A DNA stretch of 8,976 nucleotides from Chthoniobacterales bacterium (GTDB taxonomy: Bacteria > Verrucomicrobiota > Verrucomicrobiia > Chthoniobacterales > UBA10450): NCBI GenBank assembly GCA_013697365.1, contig JACCXA010000242.1:1-8976 (forward strand), written 5' to 3'. Positions 1-6,885 of this stretch are shown here, one piece after another. Within the stretch, counting starts at the first letter, position 1. Every line of letters starts with the position of its first letter. Under the pieces are notes generated by a model, which did no database searches, had not been told where the DNA came from, and was given only the letters and a program-made list of their open reading frames with translations. A program made the translations under genes and the position numbers.

Positions 1-156
1 GCACTGCAGAACTTTCTCTTTAAGGTGAACACGCTCGATCCCTGGATCTACAGCGCTGTTACGGCTTTGCTCGCTGCGGTCGCCTCGGCTTCGGTCTTCG
101 TGCCGGCGCGCCGGGCGACGCGGGTCAATCCCATCGTGGCCCTCTGGGCGGAGTAG
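1..156 (+). CDS. ABC transporter permease, FtsX/MacB-type, C-terminal fragment (5' end outside window)
   Basis: The frame is open from the first base to a TAG at 154-156 and gives 51 residues. It contains one hydrophobic segment (about residues 18-34, IYSAVTALLAAVASASVFV) followed by the basic cytoplasmic tail PARRATRVNPIVALWAE. That tail matches the usual C-terminus of MacB/FtsX permeases (PARRAAR-x-DP-x-x-ALR), which in Acidobacteria and Verrucomicrobia are mostly long ADOP-family permeases. Such permeases sit in the inner membrane and work with a separate ATPase to move lipoproteins or peptides or to couple to the envelope by mechanotransmission; the substrate cannot be told from this fragment. 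The ATPase, if linked, would lie to the left. The next gene starts about 90 nt downstream and is unlikely to be part of the same function. The family call is firm, the subfamily is inference. Confidence 0.85.
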   Translation, partial: ALQNFLFKVNTLDPWIYSAVTALLAAVASASVFVPARRATRVNPIVALWAE

Positions 157-246
157 CTAACGAGAGGGCTATTCCGAGACAGCGTAGATTAATAGCTTGC
201 GATGCGACCTGACGTCGAAGCATTTGGAGTCGTTAACTACAACCCT

Positions 247-534
247 ATGACCAAATCAATCCTTAGCGCCATCGTTTGCATGGCGGGCGTGGCCTTCCTC
301 AGTTCCTGCGCGAGCAAGACGGAAACGGCGACCACGACCAGCAGCAGTTCGCAGGAGATGAGCACCAAGAAAGGTGCCTCCGGCGACACGACCAAGAAGT
401 CGTCTTCCACGCGGAAGAAAAGCTCAGGCAAGAAGTCGAGCTCTACTTCCAGCTCCAGCACGGAATCAGGCACACAAGGCGTAGACACATCGTCTTCGCC
501 TTCGCCATCTCCTTCTCCCTCCCCCACTCCTTAA
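247..534 (+). CDS. Small Ser/Lys-rich lipoprotein of unknown function
   Basis: The protein is 95 aa. It starts with a lipoprotein signal peptide: basic start MTK, hydrophobic core ILSAIVCMAGVAFL, and lipobox LSSC with the lipidated cysteine at residue 21. I chose the ATG at 247 because it puts the lipobox at a normal distance; an in-frame ATG at 202 would add 15 non-hydrophobic residues and spoil the signal. A GGAG at 226-229 lies 17 nt upstream, too far to be a good Shine-Dalgarno. The mature part is almost entirely low-complexity: a Ser/Thr/Lys section (residues 22-75) with KKSSSTRKKSSGKKSSS, then a Ser-Pro dipeptide tail (84-94). There is no recognisable fold. The positively charged, disordered body could bind anionic polymers such as peptidoglycan or DNA, but that is inference. 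Codons in the Ser-Pro tail vary, so it is not a recent microsatellite expansion. A terminator follows at once. Confidence 0.75.
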   Translation: MTKSILSAIVCMAGVAFLSSCASKTETATTTSSSSQEMSTKKGASGDTTKKSSSTRKKSSGKKSSSTSSSSTESGTQGVDTSSSPSPSPSPSPTP

Positions 535-555
535 CCCCACCAGCGTTCCGTATCG

Positions 556-596
556 CAGTCCTTCAGCCGATATCGGTTGAAGGACTGTTGCGTTTT
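556..596 (+). terminator. Strong hairpin terminator with nested palindrome
   Basis: Bases 556-587 form a near-perfect 32-nt palindrome. Outer arms CAGTCCTTCA and TGAAGGACTG pair fully, and the centre CCGATATCGG is itself a perfect palindrome. The only mismatch, G566 against T577, becomes a G-U pair in RNA. It lies 21 nt after the lipoprotein stop and is followed on the plus strand by TTGCGTTTT, a short broken U-tract, so it most likely terminates the lipoprotein transcript. No T-tract follows it on the minus strand, so termination of the convergent zinc-ribbon gene here is less certain. Confidence 0.75.
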
Positions 597-635
597 GAAG
601 CCCGCAGATAGATCGGTCCGACGTTTTCATCGAAA

Positions 636-935
636 TCAGCCGAGGCGGTAAAAGAAGAGCGCGGCCAGTGCAATCAGAATTAGAATCGCAGTGATCCACC
701 AGACCGTCTTGATTCCGGCCGGCTTGGCGGAAGATCCAAATTCTTCCGCCACGAATTTGTCGTAATCGAAGTCCTCCTCCTCCTCACCGAGGGCGTCGCG
801 GCTCTCAGCGCCCTCCCGCCAGCCGGAGTTGTGATCGGCGCCGCATCCCGGACAGGCGAGCGATCGCGGCAGAACTTCCTCGCCGCAAACGGGACAAATC
901 TCCGGCGATTGCGCACGAATCTTACGCGCGCTCAT
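636..935 (-). CDS. Zinc-ribbon, single-pass membrane protein of unknown function
   Basis: The protein is 99 aa. Near the N-terminus is a double-knuckle zinc ribbon: C14-P-V-C17 and C28-P-G-C31, each followed by a Gly, which should bind one zinc ion. Next comes an acidic stretch (EEEEDFDYDKFVAEEFG, residues 51-67), then a single transmembrane helix (about 77-96, VWWITAILILIALAALFFY) and a very short tail. The topology fits a cytosolic zinc ribbon anchored at the inner membrane by its C-terminus. Similar short proteins (zinc ribbon, acidic DYDxFV patch, C-terminal membrane helix) are, to my knowledge, frequent in Verrucomicrobia, where they are annotated only as zinc-ribbon domain proteins. No enzymatic motif is visible. 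The gene is divergent from the ferredoxin gene (66 nt between starts), so they may share a control region, and it converges on the lipoprotein gene. The ATG at 935-933 is the first start before the ribbon. Confidence 0.85.
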   Translation of the reverse strand: MSARKIRAQSPEICPVCGEEVLPRSLACPGCGADHNSGWREGAESRDALGEEEEDFDYDKFVAEEFGSSAKPAGIKTVWWITAILILIALAALFFYRLG

Positions 936-1001
936 CTTCCAGCCCGTCTCCAGAGTGCACTTTCACTTGCTTCCGCGCGGCGCCGCCTGCCAACCTCTTC
1001 C

Positions 1002-1334
1002 ATGCCCCAACGAGAGCGCTATCTCTTCGTCTGCACAAACCGGCGGGCGCCTGGCCATGAGAAAGGCTGCTGTATGGAGCGTGGCGCAGAAGCGGTGCAC
1101 CTGGCCCTGAAGGAACAAGTCAAAGCGCGCGGGATGGCGAAAGTCCAGGCGCGAGTCTGCACGGTAAGTTGCCTCGATCAATGCTCGGCCGGCGTCACGA
1201 TTCTCGTGGAGCCCGATCATTTCTTCTATGGCCGCGTAAGTCTTGCCGATGTGCCTGAGGTCGTGGAAAGCCTCGCCAGCGGCAGCCGTGTCGAGCGGTT
1301 GGTGCTTACGCCCGAGGATCTGGCTAAAAGCTGA
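1002..1334 (+). CDS. Thioredoxin-like [2Fe-2S] ferredoxin
   Basis: The 110-aa protein belongs to the thioredoxin-like [2Fe-2S] ferredoxin family (Shethna type, as in Aquifex Fd4 and the C-terminal part of NuoE-like subunits). Visible cluster ligands are C11 in FVCTNRR, C23 or C24 in KGCC, and C57 and C61 in SCLDQCSAG; spacing matches the family pattern C-x(11-12)-C...C-x3-C. The downstream part (EPDHFFYGRVSLADVPEVVE) is the family's typical tail, where aromatic-Y-G precedes a helix. It is a soluble electron carrier; the partner is unknown. Length is normal for stand-alone members (about 100-110). I chose the ATG at 1002 because the protein then begins right at the first beta strand (RYLFVCTN). 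The frame extends upstream to 831, but that part is antisense to the zinc-ribbon gene. No clear Shine-Dalgarno is seen. No redox operon partner is next to it. Confidence 0.9.
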   Translation: MPQRERYLFVCTNRRAPGHEKGCCMERGAEAVHLALKEQVKARGMAKVQARVCTVSCLDQCSAGVTILVEPDHFFYGRVSLADVPEVVESLASGSRVERLVLTPEDLAKS

Positions 1335-1390
1335 GATCTTCTCGATTTTGCGCGTGCAACCGGGTGCTCACATCCGATTTCCAAATTGTG

Positions 1391-2212
1391 ATGAATCGAT
1401 TTCTTTCTGCCTTGTTCGCGATTTTCCTTTGCGGAATCCCATCCGCTACGGCTGATGACAACATTCGGGCTGCACAAGCGCGGCTGAAGGAAGGCGGGTT
1501 TTATTTCGGAGAGGTGAATGGCACCGCGAGCAGCGACACCTCGGCAGCTATAACGCGTTACCAGATTCGAAACGGGCTCCAGATTTCCGGCCAACTGGAC
1601 GCTGCGACAGCGAAAGCCCTTGGGGTAGTCAGCACCAAGACAGCTGCCCCCAGTTCACCTGCCCCCCCGGCTGACTCAGACACATGGCGGCGTTTACGGA
1701 AGAGCGATCAGGAATTCCTGGAAAACCTGAAGGCGAAGAGCCCGCCCGCACCGACGGCAACCGCTCCCGCCGTTGCGTCCACTTCGCCGCTGACCACTGC
1801 GCCTGCGGCGCCTGATTCTCCCTACGAGGCAACGCTCGTCCTGAGCAAGGAACGCCTACGGGACTACGTTGGTGCCTTTGTGCTCGCCGGGCTTGATACA
1901 CAAATCGGAGCCGAGCTCGAATTCTTCGGCGATCGGGTAAATTACTACGACGAAGGAATGGTCGCCCGCGAAAAGATCCGGCGCGATCTGCAAACATACG
2001 CGCAACGCTGGCCGAGTCGGCGCTTCTGGCTCGCCGGCGAAGTGCGGGTGAAACCGCAGGCCGACAGCCGCCTGAGTGTGACCTTCCCGCTCCGCTACGA
2101 TCTCCGGAATGGCACGAAGCGCTCCTCAGGCAGGGTCACTAAAACGCTTCTCCTGGAAGTGATGGGGGACGACCTTCAAATCGTCGCGGTCAACGAACAG
2201 AAGGCTCGGTAA
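1391..2212 (+). CDS. Secreted peptidoglycan-binding domain protein with NTF2-like C-terminal domain
   Basis: The protein is 273 aa from the ATG at 1391. Residues 1-21 form a Sec signal peptide with probable cleavage after SATA. Residues about 24-78 are a PG_binding_1 domain: a helix with AAQARLKEGGFYFGEVNG, then AAITRYQIRNGLQISGQLDAATAKALG, the usual xxALxxxGxxxGxxxG...F/YQxxxGLxxxGxLDxxTxxxLG pattern. A Pro/Ala/Thr linker spans about 83-145. The C-terminal part (145-273) has a helix, GLDTQIGAELEFFGDRVNYYDEG, a second helix and several beta strands ending LLLEVMGDDLQIVAVNEQ, which looks like an NTF2/SnoaL-like alpha+beta domain as in many verrucomicrobial exported proteins. No catalytic motif is seen, so a structural or binding role at the cell wall is inferred. 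An in-frame ATG at 1364 would place polar residues before the signal, so I reject it. It converges on the doxX gene 26 nt away. Confidence 0.82.
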   Translation: MNRFLSALFAIFLCGIPSATADDNIRAAQARLKEGGFYFGEVNGTASSDTSAAITRYQIRNGLQISGQLDAATAKALGVVSTKTAAPSSPAPPADSDTWRRLRKSDQEFLENLKAKSPPAPTATAPAVASTSPLTTAPAAPDSPYEATLVLSKERLRDYVGAFVLAGLDTQIGAELEFFGDRVNYYDEGMVAREKIRRDLQTYAQRWPSRRFWLAGEVRVKPQADSRLSVTFPLRYDLRNGTKRSSGRVTKTLLLEVMGDDLQIVAVNEQKAR

Positions 2213-2238
2213 AAAGAAGCGACCACCACGGGGCGCGG

Positions 2239-2649
2239 TTAGCGACCTCCGAAAAGGAGAAAGTCTAACGAGTAGTGCCCCGGGCCGAACAGGACCAGCA
2301 CGATCATGAGAAGCGCGAGGTTCAGCGCGTACTCATTACCGGGTGGGTTGTTTGTGACCAGGTAACCACCACCCTTATGGCCTAAAAGCGCCGCGACCAG
2401 CATTGTCACACAGCAGAAAATCGCCGCGACTCGTGTCCCGAGTCCGCATGCGATCATCGCGCCTCCGACCAGTTCGGTCATCATCGCCGCACGCGCCTGA
2501 AATTCGGGATAAGGAAATCCCAGGGACTTCAACCAGGAACTGAATCCCGCCATGTTTCCCGGCCCGACGATTCCCAGTTTCCCCAGGCCATGAACGACAA
2601 AGCAGACGCCAATCCCCATGCGGAAGATGAGAAGCGCGCTGTCCATCAT
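2239..2649 (-). CDS. DoxX family membrane protein
   Basis: The product is 136 aa with four predicted transmembrane helices (about residues 4-24, 52-70, 73-91 and 106-124). The first helix ends with FVVHGLGKLG, the classic DoxX signature (R...G..F..HG..KL), and R10 is conserved before it. The second helix region has ELVGGAMIACGLGTR and the last has the NxALLxxxLxLxxxGPGxxSLD pattern. DoxX proteins are named for a subunit of an archaeal quinol oxidase or thiosulfate:quinone oxidoreductase, but most bacterial members have no proven function and are linked to redox stress or envelope integrity. I chose the ATG at 2649 (tandem ATG ATG, so 2646 is equally possible). A GTG at 2703 would add 18 polar residues before the first helix. 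The gene is divergent from galK, with about 190 nt between starts, and no convincing promoter is visible in that gap. Confidence 0.88.
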   Translation of the reverse strand: MMDSALLIFRMGIGVCFVVHGLGKLGIVGPGNMAGFSSWLKSLGFPYPEFQARAAMMTELVGGAMIACGLGTRVAAIFCCVTMLVAALLGHKGGGYLVTNNPPGNEYALNLALLMIVLVLFGPGHYSLDFLLFGGR

Positions 2650-2827
2650 CGCGCGGTCGGAATAAAGCAGGAAATCCGGCAGGCTCACGGAGCGGCAGTG
2701 CACACAAAAGCGCGCCGCGCGTCGAGAACGGAATCAGACGTGCGAGAAGTGAGACAGAATGGGTTATCGCTATTACCGCAGTCTTTCCCGCCGCGCGTTT
2801 TTTTCCGCACCGGCGCCGGGCGAATGT

Positions 2828-2834
2828 GAGAAGG
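2828..2834 (+). promoter_or_regulatory. Shine-Dalgarno deciding the galK start
   Basis: GAGAAGG lies 6 nt before the GTG at 2841, an ideal spacing. The earlier in-frame GTG at 2826 has only CGCCGGGCGAAT before it, with no ribosome-binding match. This supports translation of galK from 2841 rather than 2826. Confidence 0.55.
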
Positions 2835-2840
2835 TCCGCC

Positions 2841-3938
2841 GTGAGTCCCGCATCCGCTTACGCTCCTGGTCGCGTCGAGTTCCTCGGCAACCACACTGAT
2901 TACAATCAGGGCGTTGTGCTCGCAGCGGCGATTGACCGCGGCCTGACCGTCGCCGGCATATCGCGGCAGGACGAGGCGATCATCTTTACCTCGAAGACCT
3001 CGGGTGCGGGTATCCAAACTTCGCTACAGCGCCTGCAACAGCAGGCGGATGAACGCTGGGCAAATTATCCCCTCGGCGTCGTGCAGCAGTTTCTTAATGA
3101 AGGCTACGAGCTGAGAGGTTTCGCCGCCGAAGTCTCCGGCGATGTGCCAGCGGGGGCAGGGCTCTCCAGCTCGGCGGCGTTTGAAGTCGCGACCGCAGGG
3201 TTGCTCATGAAGCTGCACGAAATTCGCATGGAGCCGCTCGCCATCGCGAAGCTTTGCCAACGCGCTGAGAACGAGTTTGTCGGCGTGCAGTCAGGGTTGC
3301 TCGATCAAGTGACCTCGGTCTTCGGCCGGGCCAATCATCTGGTCTATCTTGATTGCCAGAGTGAGGAAGTGCGCACGATCCCGTTTCCCGCGGGGTTTGC
3401 CCTGGTCATTGCAGAGTCCGGCGTGAGGCACAGTCTGGTGGCGGGCGAATACAATCGGCGACGCGAGGAATGCACCGCCGCAGCGGAAGCGCTCGGTGCC
3501 GAAAGCCTGCGCGATGTGACACCCGACCACTTGGAACTGGCGCGCGCGTCGCTCGACCCGGTTTTGTACCAACGCGCGGCGCACATTGTTGGTGAGAACG
3601 ACCGTGTCTGGCGCGCAGTGAATGCGCTGGCCGAGGCGGACGTTGCAGAAGTGGGCGTGTTAATGAACGCCTCGCATGAGAGCTCGCGGACAAACTTCGA
3701 AAACAGCACACCGGAGTTGGATCAAATGGTGACGATCGCGCAATCGCTCCCCGGTGTGCTGGGCTCCCGGCTAACGGGTGGCGGTTTCGGCGGCGGAACT
3801 GTCACATTGGTCGAAGCAGCGGAAGCAGAGGAGGTGGTGGAGGCGCTCCGCGCGAAGTATGCGGAAGCGAGCGGGCATCGACCGGCAGCCTTTGTCTGCC
3901 AGATCGCTGATGGCGCGGCCGCAGCCTGGAAGTTATAG
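2841..3938 (+). CDS. galK: Galactokinase-like GHMP kinase
   Basis: The 365-aa protein has all three GHMP kinase motifs. Motif 1 is PGRVEFLGNHTDYNQG (9-24), motif 2 is the phosphate loop VPAGAGLSSSAA (102-113), and motif 3 is LTGGGFGGGTV (311-321). The GalK-specific SGLLDQ (151-156) carries catalytic base D155, and GEYNRRREE (202-210) carries the tyrosine that contacts sugar in galactokinases. It would phosphorylate alpha-D-galactose at C1 with ATP, the first Leloir step, in the cytoplasm. Length is slightly short but normal (usual 350-400). Oddities: canonical GEHTDY reads GNHTDY, so the glutamate that contacts the sugar is N17, and the usual Cys of GGGFGGC is Gly. The N-terminal galactokinase signature is only partly kept. 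GTG at 2826 is an alternative start, giving 370 aa. The GH2 gene follows after 100 nt on the same strand and could supply the substrate. A related sugar kinase acting on another hexose or amino sugar is possible. Confidence 0.85.
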   Translation: MSPASAYAPGRVEFLGNHTDYNQGVVLAAAIDRGLTVAGISRQDEAIIFTSKTSGAGIQTSLQRLQQQADERWANYPLGVVQQFLNEGYELRGFAAEVSGDVPAGAGLSSSAAFEVATAGLLMKLHEIRMEPLAIAKLCQRAENEFVGVQSGLLDQVTSVFGRANHLVYLDCQSEEVRTIPFPAGFALVIAESGVRHSLVAGEYNRRREECTAAAEALGAESLRDVTPDHLELARASLDPVLYQRAAHIVGENDRVWRAVNALAEADVAEVGVLMNASHESSRTNFENSTPELDQMVTIAQSLPGVLGSRLTGGGFGGGTVTLVEAAEAEEVVEALRAKYAEASGHRPAAFVCQIADGAAAAWKL

Positions 3939-4038
3939 AGCGCCGAACTCCCCCCGACGTCCGAGGAAATACCGCCATGCAGCGTTTGGGGGTGAAAACT
4001 CTTGCGCCTTCACTGTCGCATCGTGAACCGTAGGCCCT

Positions 4039-6885
4039 ATGGCGATCGGTACCTTTCTCCCGCGCCCTGAGCACCCGCGGCCAGATCGGCAGCGCGGTTT
4101 TGTGCACGGCGTCGATTGGAAGAACTTAAACGGCGCGTGGGAGTTCAAGTTCGATCCCGAGGGGACCGGCGCCGAGCAGGAATGGTTCGTGCCGGACAAA
4201 GGCCACTGGGACGAACAGATCACGGTCCCATTCTGCTGGGAGTCGCTCGCCGCGTGGGGTGAAGCCGACGCCGCCGGGAACGACAACTACTTTTCGCGGC
4301 GCGTTTATCGCAATCCGCTCGAAGTCGATCGTTTCAATTACCGCGACGCGGCCCGCTACGAGATCGGCTGGTATCGGCGGACGACCAGCATCCCGCAGAA
4401 CGACCATTGGCGCGGGAAACGCATCATCCTCACGGTCGGCGCCGCGGATTATTTTACGGATTGCTGGTGCAACGGGCATCATCTGGGCCGGCACGAAGGC
4501 GGCTATCTGCCGTTTGAGTTCGACCTCACGGAGACCTTGCGCAGCCGGCCCGACGGCGAACTTTCCGCTACGATTATCTTCCGAGTTGAGGATCAGATGG
4601 ATAATCGGGAGCAGCCGGTAGGAAAGCAGTGGGGCTGGTACTCGAGCGTCAGTGGGATTTGGCAAACCGTTTTCATTGAGCCTCGCGCGGCGACATTCAT
4701 CGAGCGGTTCGAGATCACGACTGACATCGAGCGAGGCGAGGCGAGCATCGAGCTTTTCACCAACGGCGGAAGCGACTGCCTGATCGAGGTCAGCGCGCCC
4801 GATGGGCGCCGTTTTGCGAAGGAAGTCGCGGTCCAGGACGGGGGGGCCAGGGGAACTGTTCCGCTGGGTTCGGCGCTCCTTTGGGACCCCACCAATCCGC
4901 AGCTTTACAACGTCCAGTTCACCCTGCGCAACGGAGCCGAAGCGGATTTCGTGCACGGGTATTTCGGCGTGCGGAGTATCTCGACCAAGCCGGCCGAAGA
5001 TGCCTCCGCGCCGGCCGCGCTGTGTCTGAACGGCGAGGCCATCTACATTCGCGGAGCCCTTTACCAGTCTTACTACCCGGACGGCGTTTACACGGCGGGC
5101 GACGTGCAGTTTCTAAAGGACGACATCGCCTACGCGAAACGCTTCGGGTTCGATCTCCTCCGCGTGCACATCAAGATCGATGACCCCCTCCTCCTCTATT
5201 ACGCCGACACCATCGGCATTCTGCTCCTGGCGGACTTCCCGAATTTCGGAGAAGGCGGCGACACCCCGCTCGGCCGGCAGCGCTACGAGATGACCATGCG
5301 GGCAGGGATTGCGCGCGACTTCAATCACCCCTCCATCATCGGCTGGTGCCTGTTCAACGAGACCTGGGGCTTCGGCGGGCAGGCGGACTTCATGAAGTTG
5401 ATCAACCCTAAGGTCCCGACGGCAGGCGGTGCCATCGTGGAGCGCCCGCCGGGGACGAAGGTGCAAAACCTGCAATCGTTTAGCTGGGTCGATCAAATGT
5501 GGGAGCTGGCAAAGTCACTCGACCCGACGCGGCTGGTGGAAGACATGAGCGTGGTCTTCTGGGAGCACGTGGAGAATTACGGCCATTCGCGGACCGACGT
5601 GAACTCGTGGCACTTCTACACGAACGATTACAACCATGCGAAAGAACACATCGCGAAGGTGGTCAAGGAGACTTACGCCGGTTCAGGTTTTAATTACACC
5701 CCCGGCTTCGAGCAGGGCCAGCAGCCACTCATCAACAGCGAGTATGGCGGCGTCGGAGCGCTCGATGGCGATATCGACGTCAGCTGGAGTTTCAAGTTCC
5801 TGACGAACGAGCTGCGGCTCCATGGCCATCTCTCCGCCTACATCTACACCGAGCTGCACGACGTGGAATGGGAGCAGAACGGCTTTCTGAATTATGACCG
5901 CACGCCGAAGACATTCGGCTACGATCCTACGACCGTGAATCAGGGCGACGTCCTCCCGATCGACGCCCCACCCATCTCGCGTTGCGCGCCCGGCGCGGAA
6001 CTGGAGATCAGCGTCTTCTCCTCTCATTTTGCCCGGAAAGAGCGTCGCGACGTGACGCTGCATTGGACGCTGAGTGGGATTGACTCGTTAGGCTGGGCCA
6101 CCGATCGATTGCTGATTGGGAGCAGAGCGATCGACTTTCCGCAGTATTGGGTCGCCTTGGCGGAGAAGATCAAATTCCGGCTGCCGAGCCAGACCATGCT
6201 TTGCACTCTCTGGGTGCGAGCGGTCACGCCGGAAGGTGTGCTCCTGGCGCGCAACTACGTGCAATTCTTCGTCGATGGCGGCTTCCCCGCGCGCGAAGAG
6301 ACTGCATCCGGGTTGATCTTCCGAGCCCAGCCCCAGGCGTGGAATACGATGGATTGGAGCGGCGGGAGCAGCGAACGCGCGGAAGCGGAAGAGGACGGGT
6401 CGTGTTACGGCGAAGGACATGGCTTTTTCGAATACCAGTTTCGGGTCACGGCGGACGAAATTCGCAACGCCACCAAGATCATCGTGCTTTGCGAAGTTTC
6501 CGCTCGTCGTCTGGGCACCCCGCAGACCGACTCGTTCGCACACCCGACATCATTTCGCCTCCTTCTTAATGGCGTACGCATCTACACCGGCCTCCTCCCG
6601 AACCACCCTCACGATGCCGGAGGAGCGCTGAGTTACCTGCGCGGAGGACGCGGGGCTTATGGCTATGTCACGCACGCCGCCGTCGAGGGCGAGCTGCTGC
6701 GGCAGGTCCTGGCGAATGCCGGCTCGGATCTTTTCTATCTGCACTGCGTCGTGCCGTCGGATAAATTGCCGATCGGCGGCCTGACCATTTATGGCGGTGA
6801 TTGCGGTCGCTCGCCCGTGCCGCCAACCCTCATCATTGAACGGGATGATCGAGCGGATTCGCAAGCCATCCAAAGCCGCGTTTAA
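4039..6885 (+). CDS. Glycoside hydrolase family 2 protein (beta-galactosidase/beta-glucuronidase-like)
   Basis: The 948-aa protein has the GH2 layout. Residues about 25-217 form the jelly-roll sugar-binding domain (WCNGHHLGRHEGGYLPFEFD at 143-162, SGIWQTVFIEP at 205-215). Residues about 218-317 form the Ig-like domain, ending HGYFGVRSIS. Residues about 326-635 form the TIM barrel. The acid/base is E441 in WCLFNETWG, preceded by the conserved N440; the nucleophile is E568 in INSEYGG. The 127-residue spacing is usual, so it should be an active retaining exo-beta-glycosidase. Substrate cannot be fixed from sequence: galactoside fits the adjacent galK, but glucuronide or mannoside is possible. 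Residues about 640-948 hold extra beta-rich material, with a second probable jelly-roll (about 740-940). There is no signal peptide (start MAIGTFLPRPEH), so it is probably cytoplasmic. TAGG at 4031-4034 is a weak Shine-Dalgarno. Long open frames on the opposite strand here are codon-bias shadows. Confidence 0.92.
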   Translation: MAIGTFLPRPEHPRPDRQRGFVHGVDWKNLNGAWEFKFDPEGTGAEQEWFVPDKGHWDEQITVPFCWESLAAWGEADAAGNDNYFSRRVYRNPLEVDRFNYRDAARYEIGWYRRTTSIPQNDHWRGKRIILTVGAADYFTDCWCNGHHLGRHEGGYLPFEFDLTETLRSRPDGELSATIIFRVEDQMDNREQPVGKQWGWYSSVSGIWQTVFIEPRAATFIERFEITTDIERGEASIELFTNGGSDCLIEVSAPDGRRFAKEVAVQDGGARGTVPLGSALLWDPTNPQLYNVQFTLRNGAEADFVHGYFGVRSISTKPAEDASAPAALCLNGEAIYIRGALYQSYYPDGVYTAGDVQFLKDDIAYAKRFGFDLLRVHIKIDDPLLLYYADTIGILLLADFPNFGEGGDTPLGRQRYEMTMRAGIARDFNHPSIIGWCLFNETWGFGGQADFMKLINPKVPTAGGAIVERPPGTKVQNLQSFSWVDQMWELAKSLDPTRLVEDMSVVFWEHVENYGHSRTDVNSWHFYTNDYNHAKEHIAKVVKETYAGSGFNYTPGFEQGQQPLINSEYGGVGALDGDIDVSWSFKFLTNELRLHGHLSAYIYTELHDVEWEQNGFLNYDRTPKTFGYDPTTVNQGDVLPIDAPPISRCAPGAELEISVFSSHFARKERRDVTLHWTLSGIDSLGWATDRLLIGSRAIDFPQYWVALAEKIKFRLPSQTMLCTLWVRAVTPEGVLLARNYVQFFVDGGFPAREETASGLIFRAQPQAWNTMDWSGGSSERAEAEEDGSCYGEGHGFFEYQFRVTADEIRNATKIIVLCEVSARRLGTPQTDSFAHPTSFRLLLNGVRIYTGLLPNHPHDAGGALSYLRGGRGAYGYVTHAAVEGELLRQVLANAGSDLFYLHCVVPSDKLPIGGLTIYGGDCGRSPVPPTLIIERDDRADSQAIQSRV

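Noticed and set aside
498..531. TC-rich Ser-Pro tract as a simple-sequence repeat
   Set aside because: The codons (TCG, TCT, TCC with CCT, CCA, CCC) vary irregularly, so it is not a perfect tandem repeat prone to slippage.
831..1001. Upstream extension of the ferredoxin frame by 57 codons
   Set aside because: It overlaps the zinc-ribbon gene in antisense, and the family fold begins directly at the ATG at 1002.
2650..2840. Promoter between doxX and galK
   Set aside because: The divergent arrangement requires promoters, but I see no pair of -35/-10 boxes with good spacing, so none is annotated.
4126..4956. Long open frame on the minus strand (276 codons) inside the GH2 gene
   Set aside because: It is fully antisense to a gene with clear catalytic and domain motifs; it has no recognisable motif and such frames are expected from the strong GC codon bias.
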